A stretch of DNA of 64,000 nucleotides. Source: Avena insularis. Lineage: Eukaryota; Streptophyta; Magnoliopsida; Poales; Poaceae. This document shows positions 43,201-55,821 of this stretch, piece after piece. The position numbers and the translations under genes are program-made. The stretch covers positions 372,001 through 436,000 of the forward strand of contig JAJUPC010000221.1 in assembly GCA_023614405.1 (NCBI GenBank), given 5' to 3'. Under the pieces are notes generated by a model. It saw only the letters and a program-made list of their open reading frames with translations, had not been told where the DNA came from and did not search any database. The stretch's first letter is position 1. Every line of letters begins with the position of its first letter.

Positions 43201-43835
43201 CAGATGCAATGACTCTAGTGGATCCATTTGTGGTTTGTGGAAAAGAACACACATGCAATGACCACTGGTCGATCCATATGTGGTTTGTGAAAAGAACACA
43301 CATGCAATGACTCTAGTGCTGGTTTTAGTATAAGAATACACATGCAATGACTCTAGTGGGTCTATATGTGGTTTGTGAAAAGAACACACATGCAATGACT
43401 CTAGTGGATCCATGTGTGGTTTGTGGAAAAGAACACACATGCAATGACCACTATTTGATCCATAAGTGGTTTGTGGAAAGAAGACACATGCAATGACACT
43501 GGTGGATCCAAATGTGGTTCATGAGAGGAACACACATGCAATGACTCTAGTGGATACATATGTGGTTTGTGGAAAGAACTCACATGCAATGAACTCTAGT
43601 GGATACATATGTGGTTTGTGGAAAAGAACACACATGCAATGACCACTGGTTTATCCATAAGTGGTTTGTGGAAAGAACACACATGCAGTGAACACTAGTT
43701 GAACCATGTGTGATTTGTGGAAAGAACACCCATGCAATGACTCAGCGGGATCCAGGTGTGGTTTGTGGAAAGAACACACATGCGAAGACCACTGGTCGAT
43801 CCATGTGTGTTTTGTGGAAAGAACACACATGCAAT
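40230..43835. repeat. 3.68-kb HOR, copy 2
   Basis: Copy 2 of the tandem duplication. By eye the two copies differ only by scattered bases and very small indels: CACATGCTGTGAAC near 42376 versus CACATGTGAAC near 38697, and GGTTTGTGAAAAGAAC with CACACACACAATG near 41094-41120 versus GGATGTGAAAATAAC with CACACACAATG near 37419-37443. This low divergence marks a recent amplification. No gene. Confidence 0.87.
41278..41397 (+). repeat. Run of three tandem B units
   Basis: Three consecutive 40 bp units start at 41278 (CCGGTTTTAG), 41318 and 41358 (the last with TATAATAACAC). The same triple is present 3.68 kb upstream from about 37599, and a related triple lies near 30370-30490. Specific point variants (GCCGG, CTGTAGTG, AATAAC) are shared in order, so these are copies of one ancestral triple, not independent expansions. 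Confidence 0.9.
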
Positions 43836-46748
43836 GACCCTGGTGGATACATATGTGGTTTGTGAAAAGAACACACATGCAATGACTCTAGTGCTGGTTT
43901 TAGTATAAGAACACACATGCAATGACTATAGTGGGTCCATATGTGGTTTGTGAAAAGAACATAATGCAATGACTCTAGTGGATCCATATGTGGTTTGTGG
44001 AAAAGAATACACATGAAATGACCACTGGTTGATCCATATGTGGTTTGTGGAAAGAACACACATGCAATGACATTGGTTGATCCATGTGTGGTTTTTGGAA
44101 AGAAGACACATGCAATGACTCTAGTGCTAGGTTTAATATAGGAACACACACGCAATGTCTCTAGTGCTGGTTTTAGTATAAGAACACACATGCAATGACA
44201 CTGGTTGATCCATATGTGGTTTGTGGAAAGAACACACATGCAATGACTCAGGGGGATCCATGTGTGGTTTGTGGAAAGAACACACATGCAATGACCACTG
44301 GTCGATCCATGTGTGGTTTGTGGAAAGAACACACATGCAATGACACTGGTGGATCCATATGTGGTTTGTGAAAAGAACACACATGCAATGACTCTAGTGC
44401 TGGTTTTAGTATAAGAATACACATCCAATGACTCTAGTGGGTCTATATGTGGTTTGTGAAAAGAACACACATGCAATGACTCTAGTGGATCCATGTGTGG
44501 TTTGTGGAAAAGAACACACATGCAATGACCACTATTTGATCCATAAGTGGTTTGTGGAAAGAAGACACATGCAATGACACTGGTGGATCCAAATGTGGTT
44601 CATGACAGGAACACACATGCAATGACTCTAGTGGAGACATATGTGGTTTGTGGAAAGAACACACATGAAATGAACTCTAGTGGATACATATGTGGTTTGT
44701 GGAAAGAACACATGCAATGACCACTGGTTGATCCATAAGTGGTTTGTGGAAAGAACACACATGCAAAGGAACACTAGTTGAACCATGTGTGATTTGTAAA
44801 GAACACCTGTGCAATGACCTGGGGGATCCAGGTGTGGTTTGTGGAAAGAACACACATGCAATGACCACTGGTCGATCCATGTGTGTTTTGTGGAAAGAAC
44901 ACACATGCAATGACCCTGGTGGATACATATGTGGTTTGTGAAAAGAACACACATGCAATGACTCTAGTGCTGGTTTTAGTATAAGAACACACATGCAATG
45001 ACTATAGTGGGTCCATATGTGGTTTGTGAAAAGAACATAATGCAAGGACTCTAGTGGGTCCATATGTGGTTTGTGGAAAAGAATACACATGAAATGACCA
45101 CTGGTTGATCCATATGTGGTTTGTGGAAAGAACACACATGCAATAACACTGGTTGATCCATGTGTGGTTTCTGGAAAGAAGACCCATGCAATGACTCTAG
45201 TGCTAGTTTTAATATAAGAACACACACGCAATGTCTCTAGTGCTGGTTTTAGTATAAAACACAGGCAATGACACTGGTTGATCCATATGTGGTTTGTGGA
45301 AAGAACACACATGCAATGACTCAGGGGGATCCATGTGTGGTTTGTGGAAAGAACACACATGCAATGACCACTGGTGGATCCATGTGTGGTTTGGGGAAAG
45401 AACACACATGCAATGACACTGGTGGATCCATATGTGGCTTGTGAAAAGAACACACATGCAATGACCACTGGTTGATCCATAATTGGTTTGTGGAAAGAAC
45501 ACACATGCACTGACACTGGTTGATCCATGTGTGGTTTGTGGAAAGAACACACATGCAATGACTCTAGTGCTGGTTTTAGTATAAGAACACACATGCAATG
45601 ACTCTAGTGGGTCCATATGTGGTTTGTGAAAAGAACACACATACAATGACTCAAGTGGATCCATTTGTGGTTTGTGGAAAAGAACACACATGCAATGACC
45701 ACTGGTTGATCCATATGTGGTTTGTGGAAAGAACACACATGCACTGATACTGGTTGATCCATGTGTGGTTTGTGGAAAGAACACACATGCAATGACTCTA
45801 GTGCTGGTTTTAGTATAAGAACACCCATGCAATGACTCTAGTGCTGGTTTTACTATAAGAACACACATGCAATGACACTGGTTGATCCATATGTGGTTTG
45901 TGGAAAGAACACACATGCAATGACTCAGCGGGATCCATGTGTGGTTCGTGGAAAGAACACACATGCAATGACACTGGTTGATCCATACGAGGCTTGTGGA
46001 CAGAACACACATGCAATGACTTAGGGGGATCCATGTGTGGTTTGTGGAAAGAACACACATGCAATGACCACTGGTCGATCCATGTGTGGTTTGGGGAAAT
46101 AACACACATGCAATGACACTGGTGGATCCATATGTGGGTTGTGAAAAGAACACACATGCAATGACTCTAGTGCTGGTTTTAGTATAAGAACACATATGCA
46201 ATGACTCTATGGGGTCCATATGTGGTTTGTGCAAAAAACCACATGCAATGACTCTAGTGGATCCATATGTGGTGTGTGGAAAGAACACACATGCAATGAC
46301 ACTGGTTGATCCATATGTGGTTTGTGAAAAGAACACACATGCAACGACTCTGGGGGATCCATGTGTGGTTTGTGGAAAGAACACACATCAATGACCACTG
46401 GTCGATCCATGTGTGGTTTGTGGAAAGAACACACATGGAATGCCATTGGTGGATCCATGCGTGGTTTGTGGAAAGAACACACATGTAATGACTCTAGTGC
46501 TGTTTTTAGTATAAGAACACACATGCAATGACTCAAGGGGATCCATATGTGGTTTGTGCAAAGAATACACATGCAATGACCACTGGTTGATCCATAAGTG
46601 GTTTGTGGAAAGAACACACATGCAATGACTCTAGTGCAGGTTTATTATAAGAACACACATGCAATGACTCTAGTGGGTCCATATGTGGTTTGTGAAAAGA
46701 ATACACATGCAATGACTCTAGTGGATCCATAAGTGGTTTGTGGAAAGA
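43836..46748. repeat. Satellite segment leading to first insert
   Basis: Two related blocks begin near 43921 and 44998 (offset about 1076; shared GACTATAGTGGG, AACATAATGCAA and AAGAATACACATGAAATG). The second block starts the HOR that carries the 145 bp insert and recurs at an offset of 2343-2346 bp. A cluster of small losses lies near 44800-44825 (GATTTGTAAAGAAC, GACCTGGGGGATCC). No gene. Confidence 0.78.
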
Positions 46749-46893
46749 TGTAACATCCCAAAACTTTAATCCAAGCTTATCAAGATCAAATCATCCAAAA
46801 ATAGGGTTAACAAAAACTTTTCCAAATTTAATATGAAAGCATTCACATGTGTATGCATTTAAAATAGGAGTTCTTTGAATTGCCATGATTGAT
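46749..46893. other. 145-bp non-satellite insert, copy 1
   Basis: The A-unit text GTGGTTTGTGGAAAGA is interrupted at 46749 by TGTAACATCCC and AT-rich DNA with no resemblance to the satellite. Satellite resumes at CGATCCATGTG (46894). About 23 bp of normal unit sequence is missing at the site. The segment contains AAGCTTATC, AATAGGGTTAAC and a short CATTCACATGTGTATGCAT stretch. The TG start and TGTAACATCCC resemble the 5' terminus of some plant Ty3/gypsy LTRs. No matching 3' end, coding domain or target duplication is visible, so at most this is an LTR fragment. Confidence 0.85.
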
Positions 46894-49046
46894 CGATCCA
46901 TGTGTGTTTTGTGGAAAGAACACACATGCAATGACACTGGTGGATCCATATGTGGTTTGTGAAAAGAACACACATGCAATGACTCTAGTGCTAGTTTTAG
47001 TATAAGAACACACATGCAATGACTCTAGTGGGTCCTTATGTGGTTTGTGAAAAGAACACACATGCAATGACTCTAGTGGATCCATTTGTGGTTTGTGGAA
47101 AAGAACACACATGCAATAACCACTGGTTGATCCATATGTGGTTTGTGGAAAGAACACACATGCACTGACACTGGTTGATCCATGTGTGGTTTATGGAAAG
47201 AACACACATGCAATGACTCTAGTTCTGGTTTTAGTATAAGAACACACATGCAATGACTCTAATGCTGGTTTTAGTATAAGAACACACATGCAATGACACT
47301 GGTTGATCCATATGTGGTTTATGGAAATAACACACATGCAATGACTATAGTGGGTCCATATGTGGTTTGTGAAAAGAACATAATGCAATGACTCTACTGG
47401 GTCCATATGTGGTTTGTGGAAAAGAATACACATGAAATGACCACTGGTTGATCCATATGTGGTTTGTGGAAAGAACACACATGCAATAACACTGGTTGAT
47501 CCATGTGTGGTTTCTGGAAAGAAGACCCATGCAATGACTCTAGTGCTAGTTTTAATATAAGAACACACACGCAATGTCTCTAGTGCTGGTTTTAGTATAA
47601 GAACACACATGCAATGACACTGGTTGATCCATATGTGGTTTGTGGAAAGAACACACATGCAATGACTCAGGGGGATCCATGTGTGGTTTGTGGAAAGAAC
47701 ACACATGCAATGACCACTGGTCGATCCATGTGTGTTTTGTGGAAAGAACACACATGCAATGACACTGGTGGATCCATATGTGGCTTGTGAAAAGAACACA
47801 CATGCAATGACCACTGGTTGATCCATAATTGGTTTGTGGAAAGAACACACATGCACTGACACTGGTTGATCCATGTGTGGTTTGTGGAAAGAACACACAT
47901 GCAATGACTCTAGTGCTGGTTTTAGTCTAAGAACACACATGCAATGACTCTAGTGGGTCCATATGTGGTTTGTGAAAAGAACACACATACAATGACTCAA
48001 GTGGATCCATTTGTGGTTTGTGGAAAAGAACACACATGCAATGACCACTGGTTGATCCATATGTGGTTTGTGGAAAGAACACACATGCACTGATACTGGT
48101 TGATCCATGTGTGGTTTGTGGAAAGAACACACATGCAATGACTCTAGTGCTGGTTTTAGTATAAGAACACCCATGCAATGACTCTAGTGCTGGTTTTACT
48201 ATAAGAACACACATGCAATGACACTGGTTGATCCATATGTGGTTTGTGGAAAGAACACACATGCAATGACTCAGCGGGATCCATGTGTGGTTCGTGGAAA
48301 GAACACACATGCAATGACACTGGTTGATCCATACGAGGCTTGTGGACAGAACACACATGCAATGACTTAGGGGGATCCATGTGTGGTTTGTGGAAAGAAC
48401 ACACATGCAATGACCACTGGTCGATCCATGTGTGGTTTGTGGAAATAACACACATGCAATGACACTGGTGGATCCATATGTGGGTTGTGAAAAGAACACA
48501 CATGCAATGACTCTAGTGCTGGTTTTAGTATAAGAACACATATGCAATGACTCTATGGGGTCCATATGTGGTTTGTGCAAAAAACCACATGCAATGACTC
48601 TAGTGGATCCATATGTGGTGTGTGGAAAGAACACACATGCAATGACACTGGTTGATCCATATGTGGTTTGTGAAAAGAACACACATGCAACGACTCTGGG
48701 GGATCCATGTGTGGTTTGTGGAAAGAACACACATCAATGACCACTGGTCGATCCATGTGTGGTTTGTGGAAAGAACACACATGGAATGCCATTGGTGGAT
48801 CCATGCGTGGTTTGTGGAAAGAACACACATGTAATGACTCTAGTGCTGTTTTTAGTATAAGAACACACATGCAATGACTCAAGGGGATCCATGTGTGGTT
48901 TGTGCAAAGAATACACATGCAATGACCACTGGTTGATCCATAAGTGGTTTGTGGAAAGAACACACATGCAATGACTCTAGTGCAGGTTTATTATAAGAAC
49001 ACACATGCAATGACTCTAGTGGATCCATAAGTGGTTTGTGGAAAGA
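46894..49046. repeat. Satellite between inserts 1 and 2
   Basis: A and B units forming the HOR that repeats at 2.30-2.35 kb. About 47341-49046 matches 44998-46748. The copy ending here lacks one A unit (the GGGTCCATATG unit) just before the second insert. That explains why the inserts are 2298 bp apart while upstream markers are 2346 bp apart. No gene. Confidence 0.8.
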
Positions 49047-49191
49047 TGTAACATCCCAAAACTTTAATCCAAGCTTATCAAGATCAAATCATCCAAAAAT
49101 AGGGTTAACAAAAACTTTTCCAAATTTAATATGAAAGCATTCATATGTGTATGCATTTAAAATAGGAGTTGTTTGAATTGCCATGATTGAT
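49047..49191. other. 145-bp non-satellite insert, copy 2
   Basis: Same length and same junctions as the copy at 46749. It differs from copy 1 by eye at two bases: CATTCATATG for CATTCACATG, and GAGTTGTTTG for GAGTTCTTTG. Identical junctions show that it spread by duplication of the surrounding satellite, not by separate insertion. Confidence 0.85.
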
Positions 49192-51743
49192 CGATCCATG
49201 TGTGTTTTGTGGAAAGAACACACATGCAATGACACTGGTGGATCCATATGTGGTTTGTGAAAAGAACACACATGCAATGACTCTAGTGCTAGTTTTAGTA
49301 TAAGAACACACATGCAATGACTCTAGTGGGTCCTTATGTGGTTTGTGAAAAGAACACACATGCAATGACTCTAGTGGATCCATTTGTGGTTTGTGGAAAA
49401 GAACACACATGCAATAACCACTGGTTGATCCATATGTGGTTTGTGGAAAGAACACACATGCACTGACACTGGTTGATCCATGTGTGGTTTATGGAAAGAA
49501 CACACATGCAATGACTCTAGTTCTGGTTTTAGTATAAGAACACACATGCAATGACTCTAATGCTGGTTTTAGTATAAGAACACACATGCAATGACACTGG
49601 TTGATCCATATGTGGTTTGTGGAAATAACACACATGCAATGACTTAGGGGGATCCATATGTAGTTTGTGGAAAGAACACACATGCAATGACACTGGTTGA
49701 TCCATATGTGGTTTGTGGACAGAACACACATGCAATGACTGAGGGGGATCCATGTGTGGTTTGTGGAAAGAACACACATGCAATGACCACTGGTCGATCC
49801 ATGTGTGGTTTGTGGAAAGAACACACATGCAATGACACTGGTGGATCCATATGTGGTTTGTGAAAAGAACACACATGCAATGACTCTAGTGCTGGTTTTA
49901 GTATAAGAATACACATGCAATGACTCTAGTGGGTCTATATGTGGTTTGTGAAAAGAACACACATGCAATGACTCTAGTGGATCCATGTGTGGTTTGTGGA
50001 AAAGAACACACATGCAATGACCACTATTTGATCCATAAGTGGTTTGTGGAAAGAAGACACATGCAATGACACTGGTGGATCCAAATGTGATTCATGACAG
50101 GAACACACATGCAATGACTCTAGTGGAGACATATGTGGTTTGTGGAAAGAACACACATGAAATGAACTCTAGTGGATACATATGTGGTTTGTGGAAAAGA
50201 ACACACATGCAATGACCACTGGTTGATCCATAAGTGGTTTGTGGAAAGAACACACATGCAGTGAACAGTAGTTGAACCATGTGTGATTTGTGTAAAGAAC
50301 ACCCAGGCAATGACTCAGGGGGATCCAGGTGTGGTTTGTGGAAAGAACACACGTGCAATGACCACTGGTCGATCCATGTGTGTTTTGTGGAAAGAACACA
50401 CATGCAATGACACTGGTGGATCCATATGTGGCTTGTGAAAAGAACACACATGCAATGACCACTGGTTGATCCATAAGTGGTTTGTGGAAAGAACACACAT
50501 GCACTGACACTGGTTGATCCATGTGTGGTTTGTGGAAAGAACACACATGCAATGACTCTAGTGATGGTTTTAGTATAAGAACACACATGCAATGACTCTA
50601 GTGGGTCCATATGTGGTTTGTGAAAAGAACACACATGCAATGACTCAAGTGGATCCATTTGTGGTTTGTGGAAAAGAACACACATGCAATGACCACTGGT
50701 TGATCCATATGTGGTTTGTGGAAAGAACACACATGCACTGATACTGGTTGATCCATGTGTGGTTTGTGGAAAGAACACACATGCAATGACTCTAGTGCTG
50801 GTTTTAGTATAAGAACACCCATGCAATGACTCTAGTGCTGGTTTTACTATAAGAACACACATGCAATGACACTGGTTGATCCATATGTGGTTTGTGGAAA
50901 GAACACACATGCAATGACTCAGCGGGATCCATGTGTGGTTCGTGGAAAGAACACACATGCAATGACACTGGTTGATCCATATGAGGCTTGTGGACAGAAC
51001 ACACATGCAATGACTTAGGGGGATCCATGTGTGGTTTGTGGAAAGAACACACATGCAATGACCACTGGTCGATCCATGTGTGGTTTGTGGAAATAACACA
51101 CATGCAATGACACTGGTGGATCCATATGTGGGTTTTGAAAATAACACACATGCAATGACTCTAGTGCTGGTTTTAGTATAAGAGAACACATGCATTGACT
51201 CTATGGGGTCCATATGTGGTTTGTGCAAAAAACCACATGCAATGACTCTAGTGGATCCATATGTGGTGTGTGGAAAGAACACACATGCAATGACACTGGT
51301 TGATCCATATGTGGTTTGTGAAAAGAACACACATGCAACGACTCTGGGGGATCCATGTGTGGTTTGTGGAAAGAACACACATGCAATGACCACTGGTCGA
51401 TCCATGTGTGGTTTGTGGAAAGAACACACATGGAATGCCATTGGTGGATCCATGCGTGGTTTGTGGAAAGAACACACATCCAATGACTCTAGTGCTGGTT
51501 TTAGTATAAGAACACACATGCAATGACTCAAGGGGATCCATGTGTGGTTTGTGCAAAGAATACACATGCAATGACCACTGGTTGATCCATAAGTGGTTTG
51601 TGGAAAGAACACACATGCAATGACTCTAGTGCAGGTATATTATAAGAACACACATGCAATGACTCTAGTGGGTCCATATGTGGTTTGTGAAAAGAATACA
51701 CATGCAATGACTCTAGTGGATCCATAAGTGGTTTGTGGAAAGA
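49192..51743. repeat. Satellite between inserts 2 and 3
   Basis: A longer spacing (2697 bp between inserts) than the previous pair. It includes an extra stretch with a tag unit at 50093 (GTGATTCATGACAG form) and retains the GGGTCCATATG unit before the insert. The stretch from about 50300 matches 45330 and 47675 onward. No gene; the longest repeat-derived open frame of the window lies here and is rejected below. Confidence 0.8.
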
Positions 51744-51888
51744 TGTAACATCCCAAAACTTTAATCCAATCTTATCAAGATCAAATCATCCAAAAATAGG
51801 GTTAACAAAAACTTTTCCAAATTTAGTATGAAAGCATTCATATGTGTATGCATTTAAAATAGGAGTTGTTTGAATTGCCATGATTGAT
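51744..51888. other. 145-bp non-satellite insert, copy 3
   Basis: Third copy, same length and junctions. It shares CATTCATATG and GAGTTGTTTG with copy 2, and adds AATCTTATC for AAGCTTATC and TTAGTATG for TTAATATG. The nested pattern of changes suggests an order copy 1, copy 2, copy 3, or the reverse. Confidence 0.85.
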
Positions 51889-52671
51889 CGATCCATGTGT
51901 GTTTTGTGGAAAGAACACACATGCAATGACACTGGTGGATCCATATGTGGTTTGTGAAAAGAACACACATGCAATGACTCTAGTGCTAGTTTTAGTATAA
52001 GAACACACATGCAATGACTCTGGTGGGTCCTTATGTGGTTTGTGAAAAGAACACACATGCAATGACTCTAGTGGATCCATTTGTGGTTTTTGGAAAAGAA
52101 CACACATGCAATGACCACTGGTTGATCCATATGTGGTTTGTGGAAAGAGCACACATGCACTGACACTGGTTGATCCATGTGTGGTTTATGGAAAGAACAC
52201 ACATGCAATGACTCTAGTTCTGGTTTTAGTATAAGAACACACATGCAATAACTCTAATGCTGGTTTTAGTATAAGAACACACATGCAATGACACTGGTTG
52301 ATCCATATGTGGTTTGTGGAAATAACACACATGCAATGACTTAGGGGGATCCATATGTGGTTTGTGGAAAGAACACACATGCAATGACACTGGTTGATCC
52401 ATATGTGGTTTGTGGACAGAACACACATGCAATGACTCAGGGGGATCCATGTGTGGTTTGTGGAAAGAACACACATGCAATGACCATCTGTCCATCCATG
52501 TGTGGTTTGTGGAAAGAACACACATGCAATGACACTGGTGGATCCATATGTGGTTTGTGAAAAGAACACACATGCAATGACTCTAGTGCTGGTTTTAGTA
52601 TAAGAATACACATGCAATGACTCTAGTGGGTCTATATGTGGTTTGTGAAAAGAACACACATGCAATGACTC
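51889..52671. repeat. Satellite joining insert HOR to right-end HOR
   Basis: A and B units. From the GGGTCCTTATG unit onward the text matches 49320-49970 (offset 2697) and also 55170-55821 (offset 3150). It is therefore shared by the insert-bearing HOR and the insert-free right-end HOR. No gene. Confidence 0.8.
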
Positions 52672-55600
52672 TAGTGGATCCATGTGTGGTTTGTGGAAAA
52701 GAACACACATGCAATGACCACTATTTGATCCATAAGTGGTTTGTGGAAAGAAGACACATGCAATGACACTGGTGGATCCAAATGTGGTTCATGACAGGAA
52801 CACACATGCAATGACTCTAGTGGAGACATATGTGGTTTGTGGAAAGAACACACATGAAATGAACTCTAGTGGATACATATGTGGTTTGTGGAAAAGAACA
52901 CACATGCAATGACCACTGGTTGATCCATAAGTGGTTTGTGGAAAGAACACACATGCAGTGAACACTAGTTGAACCATGTGTGATTTGTGTAAAGAACACC
53001 CAGGCAATGACTCAGGGGGATCCAGGTGTGGTTTGTGGAAAGAACACACATGCAATGACCACTGGTCGATCCATGTGTGTTTTGTTGAAAGAACACACAT
53101 GCAATGACACTGGTGGATCCATATGTGGTTTGTGAAAAGAACACACATGCAATGACTCTAGTGCTGGTTTTAGTATAAGAACACACATGCAATGACTATA
53201 GTGGGTCCATATGTGGTTTGTGATAAGAACATAATGCAATGACTCTAGTGGATCCATATGTGGTTTGTGGAAAAGAACACACATGAAATGACCACTGGTT
53301 GATCCATATGTGGTTTGTGGAAAGAACACACATGCAATGACCACTGGTCGATCCATGTGTGGTTTGTGGAAAGAAGACACATGCAATGACACTGGTGGAT
53401 ACATATGTGGTTTGTGAAAAGAACACACATGCAATGACTCTAGTGCTGGTTTTAGTATAAGAACACACATGCAATGACTCTAGTGGGTCCATATGTGGTT
53501 TGTGAAAAGAACACACATGCAATGACTCTAGTGGATCCATGTGTGGTTTGTGGAAAAGAACACACATGCAATGACCACTATTTGATCCATAAGTGGTTTG
53601 TGGAAAGAAGACACATGCAATGACACTGGTGGATCCAAATGTGGTTCATGATAGGAACACACATGCAATGACTCTAGTGGAGACATATGTGGTTTGTGGA
53701 AAGAACACACATGAAATGAACTCTAGTGGATACATATGTGGTTTGTGGAAAAGAACACACATGCAATGACCACTAGGTCATCCATAAGTGGTTTGTGGAA
53801 AGAACACACATGAAGTGAACACTAGTTGAACCATGTGTGATTTGTGTAAAGAACACCCATGCAATGACTCAGGGGGATCCAGGTGTGGTTTGTGGAAAGA
53901 ACACACATGCAATGACCACTGGTCGATCCATGTGTGTTTTGTGGAAAGAACACACATGCAATGACCCTGGTGGATACATATGTGGTTTGTGAAAAGAACA
54001 CACATGCAATGACTCTAGTGCTGGTTTTAGTATAAGAACACACATGCAATGACTATAGTGGGTCCATATGTGGTTTGTGAAAAGAACAGACATGCAATGC
54101 CATTGGTTGATCCATATGTGGTTTGTGGAAATAACACACATGCAATGACCACTATTTGATCCATAAGTGGTTTGTGGAACGAAGACACATGCAATGACAC
54201 TGGTGGATCCAAATGTGGTTCATGAGGAACACACATGCAATGACTCTAGTGGAGACATATGTGGTTTGTGGAAAGAACACACATGAAATGAACTCTAGTG
54301 GATACATATGTGGTTTGTGGAAAAGAATACACATGCAATGACCACTGGTTGATCCATAAGTGGTTTGTGGAAAGAACACACATGAAGTGAACACTGGTTG
54401 ATCCATATGTGGTTTGTGGAAAGAACAAACATGCAATGACATGGTTGATCCATGTGGTTTGTGGAAAGAACACACATGCAATAACTCTAGTGCTGGTTTT
54501 AAAATAAGAACACACACAATGTCTCTAGTGCTAGTTTTAGTATAAGAACACACATGCACTGACACTTGTTGATCCATGTGTGGTTTGTGTAAAGAACACA
54601 CATGCAATGACTCAGGGTGATCCATGTGTGGTTTGTGGAAAGAACACACATGCAATGGCCATGGTCGATCCATGTGTTTTGTGGAAAGAACACACATGCA
54701 ATGACACTGGTGGATCCATATGTGGTTTGTGAAAAGAACACACATGCAATGACTCTAGTGCTGGTTTTAGTATAAGAACACACATGCAATGACTCTAGTG
54801 GGTCCATATGTGGTTTGTGAAAAGAACACACATGCAATGACTCTAGGGGATCCATTTGTGGTTTGTGGAAAGAACACAGATGCAATGACCACTGGTTGAT
54901 CCATATGTGGTTTATGGAAAGAACACACATGCAACACTGGTTGATCCATGTGTGGTTTGTGGAAAGAACACACATGGAATGCCATTGGTGGATACATGCG
55001 TGGTTTGTGGAAAGAACACACATGCAATGGCCACTGGTCGATCCATGTGTGTTTTGTGGAAAGAACACACATGCAATGACACTGGTGGATCCATATGTGG
55101 TTTGTGAAAAGAACACACATGCAATGACTCTAGTGCTGGTTTTAGTATAAGAACACACATGCAATGACTCTAGTGGGTCCTTATGTGGTTTGTGAAAAGA
55201 ACACACATGCAATGACTCTAGTGGATCCATTTGTGGTTTTTGGAAAAGAACACACATGCAATGACCACTGGTTGATCCATATGTGGTTTGTGGAAAGAGC
55301 ACACATGCACTGACACTGGTTGATCCATGTGTGGTTTATGGAAAGAACACACATGCAATGACTCTAGTTCTGGTTTTAGTATAAGAACACACATGCAATA
55401 ACTCTAATGCTGGTTTTAGTATAAGAACACACATGCAATGACACTGGTTGATCCATATGTGGTTTGTGGAAATAACACACATGCAATGACTTAGGGGGAT
55501 CCATATGTGGTTTGTGGAAAGAACACACATGCAATGACACTGGTTGATCCATATGTGGTTTGTGGACAGAACACACATGCAATGACTCAGGGGGATCCAT

Positions 55601-55821
55601 GTGTGGTTTGTGGAAAGAACACACATGCAATGACCACTGGTCGATCCATGTGTGGTTTGTGGAAAGAACACACATGCAATGACACTGGTGGATCCATATG
55701 TGGTTTGTGAAAAGAACACACATGCAATGACTCTAGTGCTGGTTTTAGTATAAGAATACACATGCAATGACTCTAGTGGGTCTATATGTGGTTTGTGAAA
55801 AGAACACACATGCAATGACTC
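52672..55821. repeat. Right-end HOR, copy 1 (3150 bp)
   Basis: Starts at TAGTGGATCCATGTG. Tag units at 52790, 53647 and 54221 give internal spacings of 857 and 574 bp, then 1719 bp to the next copy. This copy has a private cluster of small losses at about 54220-54950 (CATGAGGAAC, GACATGGTTGATCC, CATGCAACACTGG), absent from copy 2. Near 54990 it has CCATTGGTGGATACATGCG followed by an uninterrupted A unit where the inserts would align. No gene. Confidence 0.88.
52775..52822 (+). repeat. Diagnostic A-unit variant (CATGACAGGAAC tag)
   Basis: This A unit has GGTTCATGACAGGAAC in place of GGTTTGTGGAAAGAAC. Counting close variants, the tag occurs near 2551, 3397, 6967, 7807, 9960, 12477, 16373, 18282, 22684, 31313, 38535, 39839, 42213, 43520, 44601, 50093, 52790, 53647, 54221, 55940, 56797, 57371, 59099, 59957, 60528, 62315, 63173 and 63747. 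It is usually preceded by an A unit with AAGAAGACACATG and followed by one starting GGAGACAT or GGATACAT. It therefore marks a fixed neighbourhood that travels as a block and can be used to read HOR spacing directly. Confidence 0.9.

Noticed and set aside
45209..46384. Minus-strand open frame of 391 codons with Cys/His-rich repeats resembling a zinc-finger protein
   Set aside because: The C and H spacing comes from GTGTGTTCTTT-type satellite text and does not follow a C2H2 pattern with conserved hydrophobic positions. The other two frames of the same DNA are equally open.
46749..46893. Complete transposable element or RNA gene in the 145-bp insert
   Set aside because: It is too short for an element with coding capacity. 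No terminal inverted repeats, poly-A, target-site duplication or tRNA-like boxes were seen, so only a fragment can be claimed.
50092..51612. Minus-strand open frame of 506 codons
   Set aside because: It is made entirely of translated satellite units in shifting register, with frames changed by each 40 bp unit. It has no non-repeat domain, and comparable frames occur wherever stops happen to be missing.
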